Shown piece by piece: positions 13,004 through 22,063 of a stretch of DNA of 23,395 nt. Each line of letters opens with the position of its first letter. The first letter of the stretch is position 1. The position numbers and the translations under genes were made by a program. The notes beneath the pieces are model-generated. The model made no database searches. It was not told where the DNA came from and saw only the letters and a program-made list of their open reading frames with translations. Location of the stretch: positions 1 to 23,395 of the IMG/VR virus record IMGVR_UViG_3300032304_000772; one strand, 5' to 3'. The DNA is from a virus.

Positions 13004-15337
13004 ATGACCATTACAGTAATAAAAAGAGACGGCACTAAAGAACCACTAATGATTGAAAAGTGGCAGGCACAGGTAGCAAAGGTATGTAAGGGAATCGCTG
13101 ATGTTAGTCAGTCAATGATCGAAATAAAAGCGCAATTACATTTTTATGATGGCATTACAACAGAAGACATTGACGGCATCACTCTACGTGCTATTGTAGA
13201 TTTAATTGATATTGAAAGCAATCCAGACATCGGTCACACCAACTATCAATATGTGGCAGGCAAACAACGCCTAAGCATGTTGCGTAAAGATGTATATGGC
13301 AGTTACGAACCTCCTCACCTTTACGAAATCGTAAAGAAGAATGTAGCTACTGGTCTTTATACAAATGAACTATTGGAGTGGTACACTGAAGAAGATTGGA
13401 ATAAAATGAATGACATGCTGGATCATGCCAAAGATGAAGAATATGGATATGCCAGCATCGAACAACTGATTGAAAAATATCTAGTAAAAAATCGTGCTAC
13501 AAAACAAACATACGAAACTCCGCAAGTTAGATATATGATTGCCGCGGCAACGGTCTTCCACAAAGAAGAACCTAATAGTGCTCGTATGCGTTACATCAAG
13601 GAATATTATAATGCAGCATCAGACGGACTTTTCACACTGGCCACGCCAGTGTTGGCAGGGCTTGGTACTCCTACTAAACAGTTTAGTAGTTGCGTACTTA
13701 TTAGGTCGGATGATGATTTGGACAGTATTTTCGCGTCAGGGGAAATGATGGCCAAGTATGCCAGCAAACGTGCTGGCATTGGCTTAGAGATAGGTCGTCT
13801 ACGCTCATTAGGCAGTCCCATTAGAGGCGGAGAGATTATGCACACTGGCATGATCCCATTCCTGAAGAAATGGTTTGGTGATTTGAGAAGTTGTAGCCAA
13901 GGAGGCATTCGTAATGCATCAGCCACTGTGTTCTATCCCATATGGCATTTACAATTTGATGATCTTATTGTTCTCAAGAATAATCAAGGAACAGAGGAAA
14001 CCAGAGTCCGACACATGGACTACGGAGTTGTACTGTCCGCATTCTTCTGGAGACGATTCAAGAACAAGGAAGACATAACATTCTTTGATCCCAACGAAGT
14101 ACCAGACCTATATGAAGCTTTCTATAAGGATGCTGACAAGTTTGAAGAGTTGTATTTGAAATACGAAAAGCGCAAAGACCTGCGTAAGAAAACAATGAAT
14201 GCCGAAGAAGTGTTTAAAAGCGGTATTCTAAAAGAACGCACAGACACAGGTAGAATCTATTTGGTGTTTATTGATAATGTTATGAACCAAGGACCTTTTG
14301 ATCCCGAATATCATACCATTTATCAATCAAACCTATGCTGCGAGATTCTGCTGCCCACTAAGTCTTTTAAGCGATTGGACGACCCTGAGGGACGCATAGC
14401 GTTATGTACTCTCGGTTCCATTAATTGGGGGGCCTTCCGTAACCCGGAAGATATGAGACGAGCCTGCAGAATCCTACAGCGTAGTTTATGTAATATTCTG
14501 GACTATCAAGATTTTTTGAGCATTCAGAGTCAATTATCAAACGAAGAAATCCAACCGTTGGGTATCGGAGTTACTAACCTTGCCTATTGGCATGCAAAAA
14601 GGGGGCTGAAATATGGAGAAAGAGATAGTTTGGCGGAAGTTAAAGGTTGGATGGAGCATCAGGCCTATTATCTTACAGAGGCCACTGTGGAACTGGCCAA
14701 GGAAAGAGGCGCCTGCAAGCACAGCTCACTGACTAGATATGGCCAAGGTATATTCCCCTGGGAACTACGTGCTAAGGCCGTTAACGAACTTGCAGACTTT
14801 ACTCCTGAATTAGACTGGGAGCCGTTGCGCGAACAAATGAAACAATACGGAGTTCGCAACGCAACACTAATGGCGATTGCACCAGTGGAGTCGAGTTCTG
14901 TGGTTATCAATTCAACCAACGGCATTGAAATGCCAATGAGTTTGATCTCCACCAAAGAATCTAAAGCCGGTTCGTTTACACAAGTAGTTCCCGAATACAA
15001 TAGGTTAAAAAACAAATATCAACTAATGTGGGATCAGAAAGATTGCACAGGCTATATCAAGACTGCATCGGTATTGGCAGTGTATGTAGACCAAAGCATT
15101 TCGACAAACACATTCTATAATCCAGCACACTTTCCAGATCGTAAAGTGCCAACTACATTAATTGCCAAAAATTTGATGCAAGCACAGATATGGGGGTTGA
15201 AAACATTCTACTACAGTTTGATCAACAAGGCCGGCAGTAGACAAGAACAACGAACACCAGAAGTACACTACAACGGATTCCATAACGAACGTGAAGTAAT
15301 CGAAGAAGATGACGACTGCGAGGCTTGTAAGCTATAA
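13004..15337 (+). CDS. nrdA: Ribonucleoside-diphosphate reductase class Ia, large subunit
   Basis: Reduces ribonucleoside diphosphates to deoxy forms for phage DNA synthesis, in complex with NrdB. At 777 residues it is close to the E. coli protein (761). The N-terminus (about 1-90) is an ATP-cone regulatory domain beginning TVIKRDGTKEP. The active site is complete: redox pair Cys230 (FSSCVLI) and Cys468 (ALCTLGSIN), radical Cys445 and Glu447 in SNLCCEI with Asn443, and the radical-transfer pair Tyr736-Tyr737 in TFYYSLINKAG. The C-terminal shuttle cysteines are Cys772 and Cys775 in CEACKL. The residue after the radical Cys, Leu in E. coli, is Cys446 here. nrdB follows only after two unrelated genes. 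Late promoter upstream; stop overlaps the next start as TAATG. Confidence 0.97.
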   Translation: MTITVIKRDGTKEPLMIEKWQAQVAKVCKGIADVSQSMIEIKAQLHFYDGITTEDIDGITLRAIVDLIDIESNPDIGHTNYQYVAGKQRLSMLRKDVYGSYEPPHLYEIVKKNVATGLYTNELLEWYTEEDWNKMNDMLDHAKDEEYGYASIEQLIEKYLVKNRATKQTYETPQVRYMIAAATVFHKEEPNSARMRYIKEYYNAASDGLFTLATPVLAGLGTPTKQFSSCVLIRSDDDLDSIFASGEMMAKYASKRAGIGLEIGRLRSLGSPIRGGEIMHTGMIPFLKKWFGDLRSCSQGGIRNASATVFYPIWHLQFDDLIVLKNNQGTEETRVRHMDYGVVLSAFFWRRFKNKEDITFFDPNEVPDLYEAFYKDADKFEELYLKYEKRKDLRKKTMNAEEVFKSGILKERTDTGRIYLVFIDNVMNQGPFDPEYHTIYQSNLCCEILLPTKSFKRLDDPEGRIALCTLGSINWGAFRNPEDMRRACRILQRSLCNILDYQDFLSIQSQLSNEEIQPLGIGVTNLAYWHAKRGLKYGERDSLAEVKGWMEHQAYYLTEATVELAKERGACKHSSLTRYGQGIFPWELRAKAVNELADFTPELDWEPLREQMKQYGVRNATLMAIAPVESSSVVINSTNGIEMPMSLISTKESKAGSFTQVVPEYNRLKNKYQLMWDQKDCTGYIKTASVLAVYVDQSISTNTFYNPAHFPDRKVPTTLIAKNLMQAQIWGLKTFYYSLINKAGSRQEQRTPEVHYNGFHNEREVIEEDDDCEACKL

Positions 15338-15654
15338 TGCTAAAACAGTTCTTTATTTGGATGCAACGAGACGAAGGTTGGAAAACCATGATGGCCGTAG
15401 TGTATGCCATCATATGTCTAGTAGACTTTGTGATCATGCCTATGGCCATCACAGCATTTAAAGGACATGGTCTACAGGAATTCATTATCAATAATCTAAG
15501 AACATTTGACCCTGGAATACAAACACAGATATTACAGGTAGTGGCAAAAGAATATTCCCCCTTTACACTTCAAGGGGCAGGATTGTTTCATCTGGCGTTT
15601 GGTGCGCTACTAACAGGAAGTGCGTTAAGCAAATCAAAAGCAGAGGAGAAGTAG
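15337..15654 (+). CDS. Two-span membrane protein, holin-like
   Basis: A 105-residue protein with an amphipathic start (MLKQFFIWMQRDEGWKTM), a hydrophobic span at about 19-40 (VVYAIICLVDFVIMPMAI), a loop with aromatic and polar residues, and a second span at about 78-97 (LQGAGLFHLAFGALLTGSA), ending in a lysine/glutamate tail. Size and layout suit a phage holin, perhaps of the gene-transfer-agent-type 3TM holin group, which I cannot confirm. Its start overlaps the nrdA stop (TAATG) and it lies directly before the adhesin gene, so it is probably expressed with them. Confidence 0.75.
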   Translation: MLKQFFIWMQRDEGWKTMMAVVYAIICLVDFVIMPMAITAFKGHGLQEFIINNLRTFDPGIQTQILQVVAKEYSPFTLQGAGLFHLAFGALLTGSALSKSKAEEK

Positions 15655-15655
15655 C

Positions 15656-18550
15656 ATGGCCGTAAATCAGATTTTTAACTTAAAGAATACTAGCCTGGCG
15701 CAATGGCGAACAGGTGATCACCACAGTAAAAACCCCCAGTGGTTGAATGACAATGGTATATGGCGTAGTGATAACAACAAAAATATTGATGTCATCACTA
15801 CAGTGAACTTTCCAGCCGATGGCTATTACAACTTCAAGTATACTGCTATCAATTATTCAACCTTTACCATTGACGGATTTAACCTTCCCGAAAGCCAAGC
15901 CTTTGAAAGAATGTACAGCGAAATAGTATGGGTCACGGCCGGCAACCACAGTATCCGTTGCAGAGCCAATGCCAAAACCGGCACTAGAAATTGTGCTATG
16001 ATTATTGATGATGACACACAGTTGGTTCGTGTCTGGAACTTGATGACCAATGGCACTAAAGACTGGCAAAACAATCCAGTCAACATAGTGCGTCAGCCTA
16101 CTCAGAGCAATTATTGCAAACTATTAAATGACTTTGGTGTTTGGCCCAGTACCGGCGAAACTTTTGACTACACTTGGATGATTGATTTTCCAGTTGATGC
16201 CTACTATAACTTTAGAGGCGCAATTGATAATTTAGGTCAAGCATGGATAGACGGTCAACCGTTGGCTGATATCAACGGACAGACCAAAGAATACAACTCT
16301 ACCAAGTTTATCACCGCTGGTAGAAAAGCCCTGCGTATCACAGGCAGAAACACCGGCGGCCCCAAAGCAGCCGCATTTGTCATTGAAGGCTCTATTAAAG
16401 ATCTAGTAGCCGCAAAAGCCAATGCTAATTCCGCAGTAGCCACTGCCGATCAAGCACTTCAAGAAATGAATACGGCCAAGGCTCAAATGGATCAGGCAAG
16501 GTGGAAACAGATACCTATGAATAGTGTTTCCATCAGAACTTCAAATGCCGGTGGCTATAAATCTGCATCTGCCAACAGCCTTGTGATGAATCTAGATGTA
16601 TTGAACTACACTTCTGGTACCACATGGACTGACAGCAACAATAGATTCAATGCCACATTGACACAGCCTCCAGTCTATACTAGCGGGCAGGGCAGTCACT
16701 TTTCTTTTAATGGCACTAGTCAGCGTGGCAATATAGGCATGCCAGTGACCAACGACATGACCTGGATCATATGGTTCAATACAACTAGCTCTGCGGGTAA
16801 TCCAAATGCTCCATGGTATCAGGCTCCAATGATGGTAGGCGGTGAGTTGGGAGGCGATGTTGCCGACATGGGTATTTGTCTAGCACAGGGCCGCATCCTG
16901 TTTGGGATGGGTCAGCCTGACACCACATTTGTATCTACTAGATCTTACAATGACGGCAACTGGCATCAATTGGCTGTTACTCGTAATATCGCCACTGGAC
17001 AAGCACAGATTTTTGTAGATGGTGTGTTAGACAACACACATACTAATTTTCCAAAAGGTGCCAGAATCAATACTGGATTAGGCATTGCGGCCAATCAAGA
17101 TGGCAACGCAAAGTTCCAAGGCAAACTGGCACAGATTAGAGCATACAATTCAGTACTGACACAATCACAGATACAAGCATTGTACTCGGTACACGGTTCT
17201 CGATTCTTGCCTGTGGCAGAAAAAGCCAAGGATCCCACTGACAACAAACAGGTAGTGGCCTACAACAATGGCAGCGGAGTAACTGTAACAAAATCTGATT
17301 CAGTATCCGGTGGCGGATTTAGTGCCAGTTACGAAGTGTCTGCCTATGCCACATACAATCAATCAGCCAGTGCTGAAGTCACTAGAACTGGTGCCGCAGT
17401 CTATGTTGGTCAGTCATACAGCGTGGGTGCTGAGGCCACAGCAGAAGTAGGCAACGAATATATTGGTTGCCAAATGCGTGCCTGGGTAGACTTGACTGTC
17501 ACTGAAGAAGCCTATGCTGCCGCTGGACTCAATGGCAACAATGCTTATGTCACAGCAGGTGCATGTTGTATAGTACGAGCCGAAACAGGTCTAGCGGCAG
17601 AAGGCCATGTCAGCAATCCATATGGTCCAGATGTAGAAATGGGAGCAGAAGGTTGTGTGTTTGCCGAATCGGGTGCTAAAGCCGAAATACTCATTGAAAT
17701 CGGGCAAAACGGAGTCCAGTGCGAAGGCGGAGTAGCCATTGGTAGTTGTGTGGGAGTAGAAGGTAGCGTTACTGTAGAAGCCGGCGGTGTGGGTGCCAAT
17801 GCCGGTGCTGGTGTGACTTATGGCAGCGACCATTTTGAACTTGAGGGTGGGTACCAGTCTACATTCAAAGATGGCAAACTTACTATGGGAGTGTCTGGAA
17901 GTGTTGCGGCTTATGTGGGCCTCGAAGATGTCAATGTTAGCACCAGTGTAGACACTAAAGAAATCATAAAGACAGGGTTAGAAACCTATCGAGCACACAA
18001 ATATGTGTACGAAAACCGCAAGCAGATTTACAATACTGCGGTATCAGCATCTAATCAGGCCACTGCCTATGTAAGCAATTTGGCACAGACCACAGCAAAC
18101 AACACAGCAAAAACATTCACTGATGCTGGTTATCAAATTGAAAACGGCATTGTCAAAACAGGTGGCAAGATAGCCGATTCCTGTACAGACGCAGCCGGTA
18201 AAGCATTTAAGGCTATCTCAGGTGGTGGTAAGATTGTGTGTACCATGATGAACGAAGAATACGGCTTTGGATCATATCGCAATGCCATATGGTTGCGCTA
18301 CGGTGCCAACTTGCCAGAAGCCGATGTTTACCAGCGTGGCTATCACACATTGTTCTTGCCATTGGTTGCGTATGCCAAAGGTACAGGAAGAACCAATCAG
18401 TGGGTTAAGACAGCATTAGAACACATCGCTCGTCATAGAACCAGCGACATCTATCTAGAAATGAAAGGCCGTCGTAGAGACACACTAGGTCGAGTATATC
18501 GCACAGTGTTAGAGCCATTGTGCTATGTAGTAGGAAAAATTACTAAGTAA
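15656..18550 (+). CDS. Large fibre/adhesin with LamG lectin domain (964 aa)
   Basis: Strong RBS (GAGGAGAAG). Layout: two tandem beta-sandwich repeats (about 8-118 and 120-250), each with a DFGVW/DNGIW box, FPxDxYYNF and a WIDG/TIDG motif resembling PA14-like carbohydrate-binding folds; a short helical coil (252-285, KANANSAVATADQAL); a LamG/concanavalin-like domain (about 308-516, with NDGNWHQLAVTR and AQIFVDG); a Gly/Ala/Glu/Val-rich repetitive stalk (about 540-785); a helical region; and a conserved C-terminal domain (about 857-964, GGKIVCTMMNEEYGFGS). From memory this last domain recurs at the ends of other phage tail proteins. Probably a distal tail or host-recognition protein. Its location between nrdA and nrdB is unusual. 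Confidence 0.85.
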   Translation: MAVNQIFNLKNTSLAQWRTGDHHSKNPQWLNDNGIWRSDNNKNIDVITTVNFPADGYYNFKYTAINYSTFTIDGFNLPESQAFERMYSEIVWVTAGNHSIRCRANAKTGTRNCAMIIDDDTQLVRVWNLMTNGTKDWQNNPVNIVRQPTQSNYCKLLNDFGVWPSTGETFDYTWMIDFPVDAYYNFRGAIDNLGQAWIDGQPLADINGQTKEYNSTKFITAGRKALRITGRNTGGPKAAAFVIEGSIKDLVAAKANANSAVATADQALQEMNTAKAQMDQARWKQIPMNSVSIRTSNAGGYKSASANSLVMNLDVLNYTSGTTWTDSNNRFNATLTQPPVYTSGQGSHFSFNGTSQRGNIGMPVTNDMTWIIWFNTTSSAGNPNAPWYQAPMMVGGELGGDVADMGICLAQGRILFGMGQPDTTFVSTRSYNDGNWHQLAVTRNIATGQAQIFVDGVLDNTHTNFPKGARINTGLGIAANQDGNAKFQGKLAQIRAYNSVLTQSQIQALYSVHGSRFLPVAEKAKDPTDNKQVVAYNNGSGVTVTKSDSVSGGGFSASYEVSAYATYNQSASAEVTRTGAAVYVGQSYSVGAEATAEVGNEYIGCQMRAWVDLTVTEEAYAAAGLNGNNAYVTAGACCIVRAETGLAAEGHVSNPYGPDVEMGAEGCVFAESGAKAEILIEIGQNGVQCEGGVAIGSCVGVEGSVTVEAGGVGANAGAGVTYGSDHFELEGGYQSTFKDGKLTMGVSGSVAAYVGLEDVNVSTSVDTKEIIKTGLETYRAHKYVYENRKQIYNTAVSASNQATAYVSNLAQTTANNTAKTFTDAGYQIENGIVKTGGKIADSCTDAAGKAFKAISGGGKIVCTMMNEEYGFGSYRNAIWLRYGANLPEADVYQRGYHTLFLPLVAYAKGTGRTNQWVKTALEHIARHRTSDIYLEMKGRRRDTLGRVYRTVLEPLCYVVGKITK

Positions 18551-18555
18551 AAATT

Positions 18556-19656
18556 ATGAGCAAACAACAATACAACTTAAACACAAAGACAGACTATCTA
18601 AATCGCAAGATGTTTCTAGACCCGGCAGGGCCTGTTACTATCCAACGCTTTGAAGAAGTAAAATACAAAAAGATTGCAGACTTTGAAGCTACTGCACGTG
18701 GATTCTTTTGGCAACCGGAAGAGATCAGTTTGACTAAAGATTCAAACGATTTCAAAGAAGCCAGCGATGCTGTTAAGCACATCTTCACCAGCAACCTGCT
18801 ACGTCAAACAGCCTTAGACAGTTTACAAGGTCGCGGGCCAAGTCAGATTTTTACACCTGTAATATCTTTGCCAGAACTAGAAGCACTAGTCTACAACTGG
18901 ACTTTCTTTGAAACCAATATTCATTCAAAGAGTTATAGCCACATCATTCGTAACATCTATAATGTGCCCAAAGATGTGTTCAACACCATTCACGACACCA
19001 AAGAAATTGTAGACATGGCATCTAGCGTAGGCAACTATTACGAAGAACTGCACATTATCAACTGCCGTAAACAAATGGGCGAAACCATCCCAGAAAAAGA
19101 ATACATCCGAGCAATTTGGATGGCTCTACATGCCAGCTATGCTCTAGAAGCGTTCCGCTTTATGGTATCATTTGCCACAAGCCTTGCAATGGTAGAAAAT
19201 AAAATCTTCATGGGCAATGGTAACATTATCCAATTGATCCTACAAGACGAACTGCTACACAAAGGTTGGACTGCATTTTTAATTAATCAAGTGGTTAAAG
19301 AAGACAACCGATTCGTTGAAGCCAAAGCAGAGTGTGAAGCGGAAGTATATGCATTGTATCTAGATGTTATCCGTGAAGAAAAACAATGGGCTGACTATTT
19401 GTTTAACAAAGGACCAGTGATTGGTTTGAATGCCAATATTCTCAAAGACTTTGTGGACTACACAGCAGTGGGCGCATTGAAAGAGATCGGTATTAAGTAT
19501 ACCAACCCTGCACCAAAGTCAACTCCTATTCCTTGGTTTAACAAGCACGTTGACACAAGCAAAAAACAAACAGCATTACAGGAAAGCGAATCAACAAACT
19601 ATGTTATCGGTGTAATGAGTGACAGTCTTGATTACGAGGCTCTTCCGGAGTTATAA
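18556..19656 (+). CDS. nrdB: Ribonucleoside-diphosphate reductase class Ia, small subunit
   Basis: The di-iron/tyrosyl-radical subunit partnering NrdA. At 366 residues it is close to E. coli NrdB. Ligands visible: Asp88 (LDSLQGRGP), Glu119 and His123 in FFETNIHSKSY, Glu198 (ALEAFRF), and Glu232 and His235 in QDELLHK. The radical is Tyr127, and the C-terminal tyrosine of NYVIG is the radical-relay residue. Compared with E. coli ETIHSRSY, this protein has one extra residue (Asn121) between the first Glu and His ligands, so the Glu is displaced by one. All flanking spacings match. The RBS is poor (AAGTAAAAATT), unlike its neighbours. The stop overlaps the following 55-residue gene. Confidence 0.96.
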   Translation: MSKQQYNLNTKTDYLNRKMFLDPAGPVTIQRFEEVKYKKIADFEATARGFFWQPEEISLTKDSNDFKEASDAVKHIFTSNLLRQTALDSLQGRGPSQIFTPVISLPELEALVYNWTFFETNIHSKSYSHIIRNIYNVPKDVFNTIHDTKEIVDMASSVGNYYEELHIINCRKQMGETIPEKEYIRAIWMALHASYALEAFRFMVSFATSLAMVENKIFMGNGNIIQLILQDELLHKGWTAFLINQVVKEDNRFVEAKAECEAEVYALYLDVIREEKQWADYLFNKGPVIGLNANILKDFVDYTAVGALKEIGIKYTNPAPKSTPIPWFNKHVDTSKKQTALQESESTNYVIGVMSDSLDYEALPEL

Positions 19657-19823
19657 TGTATAAAGTGCAATTTAAAGCCAAATCTCCTTACGGTGCATGG
19701 CAGGTCGTAGGTAACTACGGGACAGAGTCTCAAGCAATATCATCTGCGCTAGCCAAGAAACGTGCAGGCGCATTGTTGGTTAGGGTTTTAGATAAAAGCG
19801 GCTCTATAGTTTATACAGGATAA
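19656..19823 (+). CDS. 55-residue small protein, unknown
   Basis: ATG at 19656 overlaps the nrdB stop (TAATG). The protein begins MYKVQFKAKSPYGAWQVVGN and ends DKSGSIVYTG, with a predicted beta-alpha-beta pattern (ALAKKRAGALLVRVLD). It fills the gap before glutaredoxin, is in frame with coherent codon usage and is positioned as a coupled operon member. No family is recognised. Confidence 0.72.
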   Translation: MYKVQFKAKSPYGAWQVVGNYGTESQAISSALAKKRAGALLVRVLDKSGSIVYTG

Positions 19824-19832
19824 AAGATAAAA

Positions 19833-20060
19833 ATGAAAGCAATTGTATGGAGTAAGGACTATTGTCCTTTTTGCGACCAGGCCAAAAACCTGCTCAAGAT
19901 GAAAGGCATCGAGTTCGAAGAAAAGAAAATTGGACACGGATATACTAAAGAACAATTATTAGAAGCCGTGCCTACAGCAAGAACAGTACCACAGATTTTT
20001 CTAGACGAAACCTTGATCGGTGGGTTCACTGAGTTGAAACAACATCTTCAAAAGGTCTAA
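19833..20060 (+). CDS. Glutaredoxin
   Basis: A 75-residue glutaredoxin with the redox motif Cys11-Pro-Phe-Cys14 (KDYCPFCDQ), the cis-proline segment ARTVPQIF and the GGFTEL glutathione-binding motif. It would reduce the C-terminal cysteine pair of NrdA, the natural reason for its place after nrdB. No RBS of note (AAAGATAAAA). The stop is 20058-20060, two bases before the TTG start of the next gene. Confidence 0.93.
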   Translation: MKAIVWSKDYCPFCDQAKNLLKMKGIEFEEKKIGHGYTKEQLLEAVPTARTVPQIFLDETLIGGFTELKQHLQKV

Positions 20061-20062
20061 CA

Positions 20063-20932
20063 TTGCGTAGACTGTTCACGTTCGGCTGCTCATTTACAAA
20101 TTATATTTGGCCGACATGGGCCGATTTTTTAGGTACAGAGTTTGATTATTTTGAAAACTGGGGAATCCCTGGCCTAGGAAATGTCGCGATAGCCAATAGA
20201 TTAGCAGAAGCCCATAGCAAACACAAATTTACCAAAGACGACACTGTTGTAGTTCAGTGGAGTTCTCACATAAGAAATGACTATCACACCTTTGAATTTA
20301 ATCCCAGGGGATACAGATGGAAAACTAAAGGTAGTATGTTCAATTATATAAACAGACCTATTTACGATGCACGATGGATAGCATTATTTTTTGATGAACA
20401 GTCCTATCTAATGTATTCATTGAACTCTATGGTACTTGTTAAAAATATGTTAGAAAATATAGGGTGTCAGTGGGCTATGACCAGTATGTCCGATTTCAGC
20501 AAGGCTGGATCTGATATAAACGATCCCAATGGATATGGGGAAAACAGTGGATCGGGCAAAGACATATGGACAGGCAAGGGCTTCGATAACAACATTGATT
20601 TTTCCATGTATCGAGAAACTATAGGGTTTGACACCTGGTGTGAATCACTTCTCGCTTACTCAAAGCACTCTGCGGATAAACACTATCAGTGGCAGGATGT
20701 AAATGATGCCGAACCGTGGGTTGATCCTCATCCAAGTATAGAACAACATTATAATTGGATGAACGATGTTCTAAAGGCAAAGTTAGGACTACCTTCAGCA
20801 GCACCAACAATTACACAACAACAATGGTTAGATCAAGCTGAAAAGAATTATGAAGAAACCAAAGATTATTTTCTTTTTGAACAAAAAATGATGGATCTAC
20901 CCAATTGGAAAAAACCCTACATAGGATATTAA
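20063..20932 (+). CDS. SGNH-type hydrolase-like protein
   Basis: TTG start with AAAAGG at 20050-20055. The N-terminus RRLFTFGCSFTNY matches SGNH block I, with Ser10 as the candidate nucleophile in GCSFT. WGIPGLGNVAIANRLA is like the block II Gly/Asn region, and VVVQWSSHIRND resembles a following conserved strand. DPHPSIEQHYNW near residue 225 is the block V Asp-x-His. At 289 residues it fits esterase-like SGNH proteins, whose phage members may modify sugars or cell-wall groups. Many phage and host members of this type are uncharacterised. Adjacent to glutaredoxin with tight spacing, so part of the same transcript. Confidence 0.8.
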   Translation: MRRLFTFGCSFTNYIWPTWADFLGTEFDYFENWGIPGLGNVAIANRLAEAHSKHKFTKDDTVVVQWSSHIRNDYHTFEFNPRGYRWKTKGSMFNYINRPIYDARWIALFFDEQSYLMYSLNSMVLVKNMLENIGCQWAMTSMSDFSKAGSDINDPNGYGENSGSGKDIWTGKGFDNNIDFSMYRETIGFDTWCESLLAYSKHSADKHYQWQDVNDAEPWVDPHPSIEQHYNWMNDVLKAKLGLPSAAPTITQQQWLDQAEKNYEETKDYFLFEQKMMDLPNWKKPYIGY

Positions 20933-20953
20933 CATGAATAAAGGATATAAAAA

Positions 20954-21244
20954 ATGCTAATCGACAAAGGCGTATCAGAAGGTGAAGTAATCACCATCAA
21001 ACTTACCAGCGGCGAAGAAATCGTAGCTAAACTAGTCGAAGACGGTGCTGCATATTATAAATTAAGTCGCCCTATGGTAATAGGTATGGGTGCGCAAGGC
21101 CCGGGTCTAATGCCTTATTTGTTTACTGTACATCCAGACAAGGAAGTAAAGTTAAATAAAAATGTAGTAGCAATGGCTGAAGCCACTGACAAATCGTTCG
21201 CCGATCAGTTTGTGCAGTCAACTACCGGAATTAAACTAATTTAA
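20954..21244 (+). CDS. Sm-like (LSm-fold) small protein, tentative
   Basis: A 96-residue protein preceded by AAGGA at 20941-20945. The N-terminal stretch GEVITIKLTSGEEIVAKLVE is the strand-turn-strand pattern of the Sm1 motif, with a Gly-Glu-Glu turn. The middle has YKLSRPMVIGM, and the C-terminus is a helix with FADQF. Sm-like proteins normally form RNA-binding rings, but the Sm2 part is not obvious, so RNA binding is unproven. I associate similar sequences with uncharacterised conserved genes of T4-like marine phages. Confidence 0.75.
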   Translation: MLIDKGVSEGEVITIKLTSGEEIVAKLVEDGAAYYKLSRPMVIGMGAQGPGLMPYLFTVHPDKEVKLNKNVVAMAEATDKSFADQFVQSTTGIKLI

Positions 21245-21253
21245 GGATATCAA

Positions 21254-22063
21254 ATGCCATTTATTCCAGGCCGCTCAGGTATATCAGATGTTTATTCAAG
21301 CACTAACGTTTTTGCCAACAACGTGCCAGTAGCACTACATCTGCCTCCGTTGCCTAGTCCTAACTCGGCAGCTCCAGAACCAGTTCAAGTAAACATTAGT
21401 TTTGAACAGGAGGAAGCACTTGCCGCATCATCTGCAGCAGCAACTTCACCTGAAGAAAGAGAAGTTGGCCTTGCAGGTCGAGGCGAAGTCCCTCAAGAAG
21501 GAGAGCCAGAGCTTGCCACACCCGACTCTCGAGGACCGATAAGTTCTGTTTTATTTGTAGGACTCGGACAAACTATTGATTCTTGTTTAGCAGAAGCAAA
21601 ACAGGGCAAATGGAAGGAGAACGGAGCAAATCCATTAATCGTTGCCTGTTACAATGCTGTTGGCTTTAAACTTCGCGATGATAAAACTCCGTGGTGCGCA
21701 GGGTTTGCAGGAAGTATCCTAAAACGAGCAGGATTGCCCGCTCTCAAAACTCTCAGTAGCCTAGCATACGGAAATTATGGAACAAATGTTCCTATAAATG
21801 ATCCCAGCAAGTTTAGATTAAATGATATTATTATCTTTACTAGAGCTGGCGGTGGACACATTGGATTTTTTAGGGGCTATAATCCATCAACAGGAGCATT
21901 GTTGATCGCCGGTGGCAACCAAGCAGACAACCTCACTGAGGTTGGATTTAGAAAAAGTACCAGCATGCCTTTGAGTAAGGTAAGACGTGCTTGGTCAATA
22001 CCTCCAGAATATGATAAACCTGTAACGTTTAGTGGTTCTGGCAGCTCAATTAAGGTGGTATAA
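21254..22063 (+). CDS. Cysteine peptidase/amidase-type lysin (TIGR02594-like)
   Basis: Residues 125-250 form a NlpC/P60-CHAP-like peptidoglycan hydrolase of the TIGR02594 type. Candidate catalytic residues are Cys148 in TPWCAGFAGSILKRAG, His202 in GGGHIGFFRG and a polar third residue near Asn222 (AGGNQADN). The N-terminal 30 residues (PFIPGRSGISDVYS, then NVFANNVPVALHL) resemble PAAR-like or attachment sequences of phage tail proteins, and residues 31-95 are a Pro/Ala/Glu-rich linker. This suggests a virion-associated lysin rather than a free endolysin. RBS AAGGA six bases upstream. Its stop overlaps the next start (TAATG). Confidence 0.82.
   Translation: MPFIPGRSGISDVYSSTNVFANNVPVALHLPPLPSPNSAAPEPVQVNISFEQEEALAASSAAATSPEEREVGLAGRGEVPQEGEPELATPDSRGPISSVLFVGLGQTIDSCLAEAKQGKWKENGANPLIVACYNAVGFKLRDDKTPWCAGFAGSILKRAGLPALKTLSSLAYGNYGTNVPINDPSKFRLNDIIIFTRAGGGHIGFFRGYNPSTGALLIAGGNQADNLTEVGFRKSTSMPLSKVRRAWSIPPEYDKPVTFSGSGSSIKVV

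Noticed and set aside
17545-17833. Minus-strand ORFs opposite the adhesin stalk
   Set aside because: They mirror the repetitive Gly/Ala codons of the real gene and have no RBS or coupling.
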